Shown: in pieces, positions 6,098 through 10,113 of the stretch
Layout of the letters: the number at the start of each line of letters is the position of its first letter
Numbering within the stretch: position 1 is the first letter of the stretch
Virus record (IMG/VR): IMGVR_UViG_3300042860_002944
Span: 1 to 34,680 of that record
Strand: one strand, 5' to 3'
Length of the DNA: 34,680 bases
DNA from: a virus
Notes under the pieces: model-generated
Told to the model about the DNA's origin: nothing
What the model saw: only the letters and a program-made list of their open reading frames with translations
Database searches by the model: none
Position numbers and translations under genes: made by a program

Positions 6098-6121
6098 ATG
6101 TTCAACAAGCAAAGAAAAGCA

Positions 6122-6442
6122 ATGCGCAAGATTGAAGAGCAAATGAACGACGCCATCACTGCCAGCAAGGATTGGCAGGGTGACAATACCACGGTAACTA
6201 ACACCGAAGGTGTTTCCACGGTGTTGCTTCACGGTAACAAGATTGCAGAGGTTGGTGATACTTGGCTGCGCCTTTTTGATGGAGGTCATCGCAGTGCCAC
6301 TACTAAGTCTCGCCTGAACGCTATTCTGCGTGTGCATGGTTGTAACTTTGACGGTGTCTTTCAGAAGAAAGGTGAATGGTTCTTTCATGACTCTGCAAGG
6401 TCCATTGACCTGCCCTTTGAGAGTGGTATGGTTGTGGGTTAG
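6122..6442 (+). CDS. Conserved phage protein of unknown function, 106 aa
   Basis: A 106-aa protein. The core reads VSTVLLHGNKIAEV, then WLRLFDGGHRSATTKSRLNA and VFQKKGEWFF. From memory, this arrangement (V.LHGN.IA, LFDGG..T.TTKSRLNA, GVFQK..EW) is shared by small uncharacterised proteins of several phage groups. It looks like a compact beta-rich fold. An in-frame ATG at 6098 is rejected because it directly abuts the -10 and would not be transcribed. A 25-bp element and the gene at 6491 complete the cassette. Confidence 0.65.
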   Translation: MRKIEEQMNDAITASKDWQGDNTTVTNTEGVSTVLLHGNKIAEVGDTWLRLFDGGHRSATTKSRLNAILRVHGCNFDGVFQKKGEWFFHDSARSIDLPFESGMVVG

Positions 6443-6456
6443 GCTCTGAACTTTCG

Positions 6457-6481
6457 CAAAAACATTTCAAACATTTTTCTC
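6457..6481 (+). promoter_or_regulatory. 25-bp intercistronic A/T-rich element, copy 3
   Basis: CAAAAACATTTCAAACA followed by TTTTTCTC, 9 bases before ATG 6491. Confidence 0.55.
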
Positions 6482-6490
6482 AAAAACACA

Positions 6491-6709
6491 ATGGCAATCT
6501 GGCATCAAGCTTCTTCTCTCGCAACACGTGAAACCATCTGGGTGTCTACGAATGTTGTAAAGCAACGGCCTCAACTAAACTCCCATCGTAGCGAGTGTTA
6601 TGCACGGGAGGGTATTGATGGGTTCAGTGCGTTAGAAATTGCAGGTCTGCACACTGACTACGTAGGTAATGACTGGCAGTCAAAGTATGTAGGATTCATG
6701 GCGAGGTGA
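6491..6709 (+). CDS. Small protein, 72 aa
   Basis: A 72-aa protein beginning MAIWHQASSLATRETIWVST and ending DWQSKYVGFMAR. The N-terminal half is basic and mixed; the second half (GFSALEIAGLHTDYVGND) may form one helix and a loop. It lies 9 bases after the third 25-bp element, and its stop is 3 bases before the next boundary palindrome, the usual cassette spacing. No family is recognised. Confidence 0.5.
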   Translation: MAIWHQASSLATRETIWVSTNVVKQRPQLNSHRSECYAREGIDGFSALEIAGLHTDYVGNDWQSKYVGFMAR

Positions 6710-6711
6710 GA

Positions 6712-6740
6712 GTAGTACGCCGGTACTACCGGCCCGGGCC
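6712..6740. repeat. Cassette-boundary palindrome with CCCGGG core
   Basis: GTAGTAC-gccg-GTACTAC at 6712-6729 is a perfect 7-bp stem with a 4-base loop. It is followed by GGCCCGGGCC at 6731-6740, itself a perfect palindrome. No T-run follows. Confidence 0.75.
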
Positions 6741-6745
6741 GCCCT

Positions 6746-6804
6746 GTGCCAATCCAGAAACTGTCACAACCCCCCTTGCGCTTGGCCCTGAACCGTGCCA
6801 TACT
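6746..6804 (+). promoter_or_regulatory. Promoter with class C operator
   Basis: The 22-bp operator GTGCCA-N10-TGTCAC is at 6746-6767, with an 8-base gap, -35 TTGCGC at 6776-6781, spacer 17 bp, -10 CATACT at 6799-6804. The leader AACAAGGAAAGGAAAGCA has a good ribosome site before ATG 6829 and is nearly identical to the leader at 6104-6121. Confidence 0.8.
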
Positions 6805-6828
6805 ATGTTCAACAAGGAAAGGAAAGCA

Positions 6829-7008
6829 ATGCAAGTCTATTCGGTGATGGGTGGTTGGGACTACGAGGGTTTTGACGGTGAGTCCCTGCGACTGTTTGAC
6901 TTCAAGTCTGCTGCTGAGGCTTACGCCGAAGGTCTCAAAGATGAGAACTACGACTATGTCACGGTCAAGGTGATGGATGTCTGCATGCAGTCGGCAATCC
7001 TGCCCTGA
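6829..7008 (+). CDS. Small protein, 59 aa
   Basis: A 59-aa protein: MQVYSVMGGWDYEGFDGESL, a helix with SAAEAYAEGLKDENYDYV, then a beta strand VTVKVMDVCM. The beta-alpha-beta order and the Y-x-V-x-GGWDYEG start resemble small cyanophage proteins I cannot name further. A clear ribosome site (AAGGAAAGG) supports ATG 6829. Two further genes at 7045 and 7200 follow after a 25-bp element. Confidence 0.6.
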   Translation: MQVYSVMGGWDYEGFDGESLRLFDFKSAAEAYAEGLKDENYDYVTVKVMDVCMQSAILP

Positions 7009-7014
7009 GTAACA

Positions 7015-7039
7015 CAAAAAACTTTCAAACATTTTTCGC
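7015..7039 (+). promoter_or_regulatory. 25-bp intercistronic A/T-rich element, copy 4
   Basis: CAAAAAACTTTCAAACA followed by TTTTTCGC, 5 bases before ATG 7045. Confidence 0.55.
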
Positions 7040-7044
7040 TAACT

Positions 7045-7203
7045 ATGAAACAACTTCACACTGAAAACGAACTGAGCTCCGAGGTCATTGCGATGCTCGC
7101 TGACTTTGACACGCCAAACTTTGACGCAGACGGTGACAACTTGATTGATGACAGCTGGCTCGACAGCTTTGTCGAGGATCGCTTTGGCGGAGACTTTGAA
7201 TGA
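7045..7203 (+). CDS. Small very acidic protein, 52 aa
   Basis: 52 residues with 15 Asp/Glu and only two basic residues (Lys2 and Arg46). The second half (NFDADGDNLIDDSWLDSF) is loaded with Asp at 2-4 residue intervals. Such charge is seen in DNA-mimic proteins and in RNA polymerase-binding phage peptides, but no motif proves either. It follows the fourth 25-bp element, and its TGA overlaps the ATG of the next gene (ATGA at 7200), implying translational coupling. Confidence 0.5.
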   Translation: MKQLHTENELSSEVIAMLADFDTPNFDADGDNLIDDSWLDSFVEDRFGGDFE

Positions 7204-7433
7204 ACTACACTTCCCCCAACGGTAACATTTACGAGGTCACAACCGAGGTCCTCACTCGCACTGACTATGGCACCTTTGGTGATCCTGACAGTGTGTTTCA
7301 AACGGAACACACGCAGTATTCGATATACTTTGAAGGTCAAATGGTTCAGTTCTGTTTCAGCGAAGGTGAGGTCCCTGCTGCTGTTGCAAGGTTTGAGAGT
7401 CCTGTTGCTGGCATAGGTTCGCGCTGGGACTGA
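7200..7433 (+). CDS. Small beta-rich protein, 77 aa
   Basis: A 77-aa protein translated from an ATGA overlap. Strand-like segments alternate with turns: MNYTSPNGNIYEVTTEVL, then TEHTQYSIYFEGQMVQFCF, ending AVARFESPVAGIGSRWD. This suggests a small beta sheet. It has one Cys, no signal peptide and no membrane span. The boundary palindrome begins at the base after its stop codon. Function unknown. Confidence 0.55.
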   Translation: MNYTSPNGNIYEVTTEVLTRTDYGTFGDPDSVFQTEHTQYSIYFEGQMVQFCFSEGEVPAAVARFESPVAGIGSRWD

Positions 7434-7463
7434 ATAGTACGGGTGTACTATTGGCCCGGGCCA
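7434..7463. repeat. Cassette-boundary palindrome with CCCGGG core
   Basis: ATAGTAC-gggt-GTACTAT at 7434-7451 has a perfect 7-bp stem in which both arms changed together relative to GTAGTAC/GTACTAC. TGGCCCGGGCCA follows at 7452-7463. The matched change in both arms suggests selection on the stem. Confidence 0.75.
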
Positions 7464-7464
7464 T

Positions 7465-7523
7465 AGGCCAGTTGGCAAAGTGGCACAGTGCCCCTTGCGG
7501 TTGCTCCGCAACCGTGCCATACT
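7465..7523 (+). promoter_or_regulatory. Promoter with class C operator, leaderless type
   Basis: The operator is at 7465-7486 (AGGCCA-N10-TGGCAC), then an 8-base gap, -35 TTGCGG at 7495-7500, spacer 17 bp, -10 CATACT at 7518-7523. TTGC-N9-GCAA spans the -35 and spacer. Six bases (ACGTAC) lead to ATG 7530. Confidence 0.8.
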
Positions 7524-7529
7524 ACGTAC

Positions 7530-7883
7530 ATGAACAACGAAACCCCCATGACCAAGCGCACCGTTGCTCTCCTGGCTGCTGCCGCTGTTGTTGTGGTCGG
7601 TGCCCTGGCCCAGAACCAGGTCACTCAGCGTGATAGGGAGGCTGCCCTTGACGCCTACAAAACGCAGCAGGCCATGGCTCAGCTGGATAAGACCCTGGCA
7701 GCGGCGGAGGTTGCCCCTGAACCCGAACCCGCTCCCTCCTTCCGCGATGGTCTCAGCTACACAGACAAACTTGTGTATGATGCCGCTCAGCGTCAGGTTG
7801 AGAAGTGCGATCAGGACTGGCTGCCCTCCACTTGCGCCAAGATGCGTGCGGACTTCAAAGCCCAGATGGGTTGGGAGTTCTGA
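7530..7883 (+). CDS. Membrane-anchored or secreted protein, 117 aa, predicted leaderless
   Basis: A 117-aa protein. Residues 8-28 (TKRTVALLAAAAVVVVGALA) form one strong hydrophobic segment after a short basic start: a signal anchor or signal peptide. A helical, charged part (REAALDAYKTQQAMAQLDKT) and a Pro/Glu linker (APEPEPAPS) follow, then a small C-terminal domain with two cysteines (EKCDQDW, STCAK) that could form a disulfide outside the cytoplasm. This layout fits a periplasmic or inner-membrane accessory protein such as a lysis or superinfection factor; the role is not shown. The start follows the 6-base rule. Confidence 0.6.
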   Translation: MNNETPMTKRTVALLAAAAVVVVGALAQNQVTQRDREAALDAYKTQQAMAQLDKTLAAAEVAPEPEPAPSFRDGLSYTDKLVYDAAQRQVEKCDQDWLPSTCAKMRADFKAQMGWEF

Positions 7884-7889
7884 GGCCAA

Positions 7890-7917
7890 GTAGTACGCCG
7901 GTACTACCGGCCCGGGG
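7890..7917. repeat. Cassette-boundary palindrome with CCCGGG core
   Basis: GTAGTAC-gccg-GTACTAC at 7890-7907 is perfect and identical to the copy at 6712. CGGCCCGGGG follows. Confidence 0.75.
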
Positions 7918-7921
7918 CCAT

Positions 7922-7980
7922 GGGCCAGTTGGTAAAGTGGCACAACCCCGCTTGCAAAAGGCTTGGCAACGTGCCATACT
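7922..7980 (+). promoter_or_regulatory. Promoter with class C operator
   Basis: The operator is at 7922-7943 (GGGCCA-N10-TGGCAC), with an 8-base gap, -35 TTGCAA at 7952-7957, spacer 17 bp, -10 CATACT at 7975-7980. The leader is ATACCAAAGGAAAAAACC before ATG 8005. Confidence 0.8.
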
Positions 7981-8004
7981 ATGGGCATACCAAAGGAAAA
8001 AACC

Positions 8005-8220
8005 ATGTACGCACTCAACACCTCCTACTCCGACGCTGCCTGCGAGGTCACCCTCAACCCCTTCGCTGGCACCGCCAAGGTGTGGTTCTGGCAGGGAGGT
8101 CCCTACACCTACAAGCGTGTCTCCCGTCGTGCCATTGCCAAGGCTATCGTCACCGACGTGGTGACCGGAGGTCTGCCCTCGGTGGGCCAGTGGCTGCACG
8201 CCAACTGCATCAACCGCTGA
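8005..8220 (+). CDS. KTSC-like small protein, 71 aa
   Basis: A 71-aa protein. The pattern VTLNPFAGTAKVWFWQGGPY, TYKRVSRRAIAKAIV and SVGQWLHANCI resembles the KTSC domain: a strand, a Gly-turn, Y-x-Y-x-x-V, a helix, then S-x-G-x-[WF]-x-x-x-[IH]. KTSC domains are small, common in phages and bacteria, and lack a settled function. Match strength is moderate since the family is short and I judged it by eye. A clear AAAGGAAA ribosome site supports the start. Codon use here is visibly more G/C-rich than in the genes before 7 kb. Confidence 0.5.
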   Translation: MYALNTSYSDAACEVTLNPFAGTAKVWFWQGGPYTYKRVSRRAIAKAIVTDVVTGGLPSVGQWLHANCINR

Positions 8221-8228
8221 GGTCTCGG

Positions 8229-8257
8229 GTAGTACTTCTGTACTACCGACCCGGGCC
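8229..8257. repeat. Cassette-boundary palindrome with CCCGGG core
   Basis: GTAGTAC-ttct-GTACTAC at 8229-8246, perfect 7-bp stem, followed by CGACCCGGGCC. Confidence 0.75.
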
Positions 8258-8261
8258 CTGT

Positions 8262-8311
8262 GTTACGGTTTGTAACAACCCCTTGACAACGGGGGCCAGG
8301 TGTGCCATACT
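8262..8311 (+). promoter_or_regulatory. Promoter with class B inverted repeat, leaderless type
   Basis: Operator GTTACGGTTTGTAAC is at 8262-8276, a 6-base gap, -35 TTGACA at 8283-8288, spacer 17 bp, -10 CATACT at 8306-8311. Six bases (AACAGT) lead to ATG 8318. Confidence 0.8.
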
Positions 8312-8317
8312 AACAGT

Positions 8318-8503
8318 ATGGAAAACCAAATCAGCCTCACCTACGCCGTCCAACCCGCTGGCTGGACTGCCCTTGACCCGCAGAAGGCTCTGTGGGCCCT
8401 TGACGTTGAAGACGCACGTCGCTGTGCCCACCTGCTAGGTCAGCACTGCCTCCTGTGGGTTGCCCCTGTCGTGGGCGCACCTTACGCCCTCTGCCACCTG
8501 TAG
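8318..8503 (+). CDS. Small protein, 61 aa, predicted leaderless
   Basis: A 61-aa protein (MENQISLTYAVQPAGWTALD) with a helical middle (ALWALDVEDARRCAHLLGQH) and a hydrophobic end containing two Cys (CLLWVAPVVGAPYALCHL). The end might touch a membrane but is interrupted by Pro and Gly. The start is set by the 6-base spacing; there is no ribosome site. It is alone in its cassette, between two boundary palindromes. Function unknown. Confidence 0.5.
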   Translation: MENQISLTYAVQPAGWTALDPQKALWALDVEDARRCAHLLGQHCLLWVAPVVGAPYALCHL

Positions 8504-8518
8504 GTTGCCGAGGTCAGA

Positions 8519-8546
8519 GTAGTACATGGGTACTACCGACCCGGCC
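8519..8546. repeat. Cassette-boundary palindrome
   Basis: GTAGTAC-atgg-GTACTAC at 8519-8536, perfect stem. The following core is CGACCCGGCC, lacking one G of the usual CCCGGG. Confidence 0.7.
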
Positions 8547-8549
8547 CGT

Positions 8550-8600
8550 GTAACGAAGTGTGACAAGGCCTTGACCCACCCCTGGCAGGTGTGCCATACT
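8550..8600 (+). promoter_or_regulatory. Promoter with class B inverted repeat
   Basis: Operator GTAACGAAGTGTGAC is at 8550-8564, a 6-base gap, -35 TTGACC at 8571-8576, spacer 18 bp (the only one not 17), -10 CATACT at 8595-8600. The leader ATACCAAAGGAAAGAC nearly matches the one at 7987-8004 although the operator class differs. Confidence 0.75.
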
Positions 8601-8622
8601 ATGAGCATACCAAAGGAAAGAC

Positions 8623-8745
8623 ATGGAATTCGAAACCCTCGACCAAGACATCATGAGCCTGCTCGCAGGTCTGGAGGCTGACCTCGGCTGCGACCTGGAC
8701 GTGCTAGACTTCAACCCTGACGAGGACCTTGACGAGGTGGCCTGA
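8623..8745 (+). CDS. Tiny highly acidic protein, 40 aa
   Basis: 40 residues with 14 Asp/Glu and no Lys or Arg. The first half (DQDIMSLLAGLEADL) can form an amphipathic helix; the second half (DFNPDEDLDEVA) is almost pure acid. A clean ribosome site (AAAGGAAAG) and a complete promoter show that the phage invests in expressing it. DNA mimicry, or binding to a basic face of a host protein, is plausible but unproven. A promoter for the next gene lies inside its 3-prime end. Confidence 0.55.
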   Translation: MEFETLDQDIMSLLAGLEADLGCDLDVLDFNPDEDLDEVA

Positions 8746-8758
8746 GGCCTGCTACACT
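8729..8758 (+). promoter_or_regulatory. Probable promoter embedded in the end of the 8623 gene
   Basis: TTGACG at 8729-8734, spacer 18 bp, then TGC-TACACT with the hexamer at 8753-8758. It has the extended -10 of the other cassettes but no operator and no boundary palindrome. It would serve the gene at 8780. Confidence 0.45.
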
Positions 8759-8779
8759 AAAACCACAGCAAACGAAACC

Positions 8780-8995
8780 ATGGTCACAACCGCCCTTTCC
8801 CGCCTCTCCGACGAAACCCTGGAATCCCTGTGGGACCGCTATCAGGTGACCGCTCAGTACGACCTGCAGGAGGATGTGCTCAAAGTGCTGCTCACCCGCG
8901 AGGACTTTCACCCGCAGTCCTACGACCTGCTGTGGGAGCTGCAGGACGCTGGCTGGAACGGAGGCTGCACCCAGGAAGACCGCGACGCTCGCTGA
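8780..8995 (+). CDS. Small acidic helical protein, 71 aa
   Basis: A 71-aa protein: LSRLSDETLESLWDRYQV, AQYDLQEDVLKVLLTREDFH, YDLLWELQDAGWNGG. It is predicted mostly helical with regular Leu and Trp spacing and net negative charge. The frame is open upstream to 8729, but ATG 8780 is the first ATG after the predicted promoter. The next boundary palindrome starts 7 bases after its stop. No family is recognised. Confidence 0.55.
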   Translation: MVTTALSRLSDETLESLWDRYQVTAQYDLQEDVLKVLLTREDFHPQSYDLLWELQDAGWNGGCTQEDRDAR

Positions 8996-9002
8996 GGTCA
9001 CA

Positions 9003-9030
9003 CTGGTACGGGCGTACTACCGCCCCGGGC
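9003..9030. repeat. Cassette-boundary palindrome, degenerate left arm
   Basis: CTGGTAC-gggc-GTACTAC at 9003-9020 keeps GTAC/GTAC but has lost the outer pairs. CGCCCCGGGC follows. Confidence 0.6.
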
Positions 9031-9036
9031 GCCCCT

Positions 9037-9095
9037 GTGCCAATCCGCAAACTGGCACACACCCGCTTGCGATCTGCCCCCGCCTGTGCCATACT
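9037..9095 (+). promoter_or_regulatory. Promoter with class C operator, leaderless type
   Basis: The operator has perfect arms GTGCCA-N10-TGGCAC at 9037-9058, an 8-base gap, -35 TTGCGA at 9067-9072, spacer 17 bp, -10 CATACT at 9090-9095. Six bases (ACCAGT) lead to ATG 9102. Confidence 0.8.
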
Positions 9096-9101
9096 ACCAG
9101 T

Positions 9102-9344
9102 ATGAACAAAGCAATCCTCACTGCCCTCAGCGGCCTGGCCCTGTCCCTCCCCGCTCTGGCAGCACCGATCCCTCCCCTCCCTCCCGTTGACAACGGGCTA
9201 ACTACAACTGTCCCACACTTCGGCGTCTCCCGCATCGAGACTGTCTCCATGTGCCTGACTGACGCGGGCGTACAGCGCTACCAAGATCTGATCACTGACA
9301 TGCACTGGGAATCCTTCACTGACTGCATGACCAGCAATACTTGA
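9102..9344 (+). CDS. Secreted or periplasmic small protein, 80 aa, predicted leaderless
   Basis: An 80-aa protein with a textbook signal peptide: MNK, then AILTALSGLALSLPALAAP, with an A-L-A cleavage motif near residue 21. The mature part starts with a proline-rich stretch (PIPPLPPVDNG), and its C-terminal half has two Cys (SMCLTDAG, FTDCMTSNT) that could form a disulfide. It is probably exported to the periplasm. Phages use such proteins in lysis control or in blocking competing phages, but no specific family is visible. A leaderless start at ATG 9102 is predicted. Confidence 0.6.
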   Translation: MNKAILTALSGLALSLPALAAPIPPLPPVDNGLTTTVPHFGVSRIETVSMCLTDAGVQRYQDLITDMHWESFTDCMTSNT

Positions 9345-9346
9345 TC

Positions 9347-9370
9347 GAAAACATATAAATATATTCTCTC
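9347..9370 (+). promoter_or_regulatory. Diverged copy of the 25-bp A/T-rich element, containing TATAAATA
   Basis: GAAAACATATAAATA then TATTCTCTC resembles the element at 6457 (CAAAAACATTTCAAACA, TTTTTCTC). It also contains the T4-type late promoter octamer TATAAATA at 9354-9361. It lies 15 bases before ATG 9386. Confidence 0.35.
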
Positions 9371-9385
9371 ATACATCACACACAC

Positions 9386-9562
9386 ATGGCATCCTACTAC
9401 GAACCCATAATCGCACATCTCAATGTGCCCGAAAACAGAATCAAATACTGCTATCAATTCATGCACAGTTTTGAACACACTGACCGTGCCATGTACGGGC
9501 TCGCACTACAACGAGCGTGCGACTGGATCGCTGTTGCTGCCGATGAAGAATCGCACTACTAA
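9386..9562 (+). CDS. Small protein, 58 aa
   Basis: ATG 9386 opens 58 codons to TAA 9560-9562. The protein has one central helical stretch (RIKYCYQFMHSFEHTDRAMY) followed by GLALQRACDWIAVAADEESH. No ribosome site is visible; a diverged 25-bp element precedes it, as for other second genes in cassettes. The last boundary palindrome follows 18 bases later. Function unknown. Confidence 0.45.
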   Translation: MASYYEPIIAHLNVPENRIKYCYQFMHSFEHTDRAMYGLALQRACDWIAVAADEESHY

Positions 9563-9580
9563 CTAACACAAACCCGTGTC

Positions 9581-9608
9581 GTAGTACAAACGTACTACCG
9601 ACCCGGGC
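9581..9608. repeat. Last cassette-boundary palindrome
   Basis: GTAGTAC-aaac-GTACTAC at 9581-9598, then CGACCCGGGC. Unlike the others it is not followed by a class A, B or C promoter. It marks the right end of the cassette region. Confidence 0.7.
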
Positions 9609-9730
9609 TGCCACGAACTTTGTGTCCCTCGTGGGAATGGGTCCCTTCAGGAGACCCTCGTGAATTTAGGCCCGGGTTCGCCTGTGGCGGGACATACGGG
9701 TAGGAATGCAGGTGAGAATCCCCCCGCCCA
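9609..9730. other. Non-coding stretch rich in short hairpins
   Basis: Successive inverted repeats: CCACGA and TCGTGG around 12 bases near 9611-9634, GGGTC and GACCC around TCAGG near 9640-9658, GGC-N7-GCC near 9669, and GGCGGG (from about 9687) with CCCGCC near 9725. No convincing gene is present on either strand until the minus-strand gene ends at 9731. It could be a structured RNA or the remains of a cassette. The pairing is seen; the role is not known. Confidence 0.35.
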
Positions 9731-10048
9731 TCACACATCCACAACCAATCCTTCACCTTCCCTTAACCTGTTATTCCGGGTCCCCTCTAAATGGGTCCCC
9801 TCTGGGGGCAACCCCAAATTCCCAGGCAACCCTCCTTCAACAATCGCGCACACATCAATAATTTCCGGCGCAATTCGCAGCATCCTCCGGTAGGTGCGAC
9901 CTGGGTACATGCATGCAAGCTCCATGGCATCCCTTTCAGTACCGCAATGACAAATTAGGGTCCCATCTCCCCTGAGCACTTCCCAAATTTCCATTTCGCC
10001 CTTTGCATTCATCAAAAGTATTATAATATATTCTCGCGCATGTAGCAT
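9731..10048 (-). CDS. Unknown protein on minus strand, about 105 aa
   Basis: The only probable minus-strand gene. The sequence has protein-like features: EYIIILLMNAKGEMEIWEVL, GTLICHCGTERDAMELACMY, GRTYRRMLRIAPEIIDVCAI, then a Gly/Glu-rich tail. Start choice is uncertain: ATG at 10048 gives MLHAREY, while ATG at 10012 (MNAKGEM) lies 7 bases from a TATAAT and would be near-leaderless like genes to the left. The frame extends to 10084. It diverges from the methyltransferase at 10114. No family is recognised, and a non-coding reading is possible. Confidence 0.45.
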   Translation of the reverse strand: MLHAREYIIILLMNAKGEMEIWEVLRGDGTLICHCGTERDAMELACMYPGRTYRRMLRIAPEIIDVCAIVEGGLPGNLGLPPEGTHLEGTRNNRLREGEGLVVDV

Positions 10049-10063
10049 GCGGGTTACCGCACC

Positions 10064-10091
10064 TTTACTTTTCACCACCCGCACCTACACT
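10064..10091 (+). promoter_or_regulatory. Probable promoter of the methyltransferase-topoisomerase operon
   Basis: TTTACT at 10064-10069, spacer 16 bp, TACACT at 10086-10091. A TGCGG/CCGCA inverted repeat lies just upstream near 10049-10062. It has no extended -10 and none of the three operators, so this unit is regulated apart from the cassettes. Confidence 0.4.
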
Positions 10092-10113
10092 ATGCCCATA
10101 ACCCCGAGCCGCA

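Noticed and set aside
6098-6121. ATG directly after the -10 at 6098 as the start of the 106-aa protein
   Set aside because: It lies before the predicted transcription start; ATG 6122 follows a leader shared with the gene at 6829.
4442-8564. Class B operators as host NtcA sites (GTA-N8-TAC)
   Set aside because: The GTA/TAC spacing is 9 in the best copy and the triplets are not kept in the other copies.
5993-9608. CRISPR array, suggested by regularly recurring palindromes
   Set aside because: Repeat spacing is irregular (about 290-690 bases), intervals contain genes and promoters, and there are no cas genes.
9674-9731. tRNA-like look of GGCGGG ... GGTGAGAATCCCCCCGCCCA
   Set aside because: Too short for a tRNA, no anticodon arm, and no GTTCGA-type T loop in the right place.
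9660-9893. Plus-strand frame of 77 codons with Pro/Asn/Ser-rich translation
   Set aside because: Low-complexity translation with no ribosome site; the minus-strand alternative reads more like a protein.
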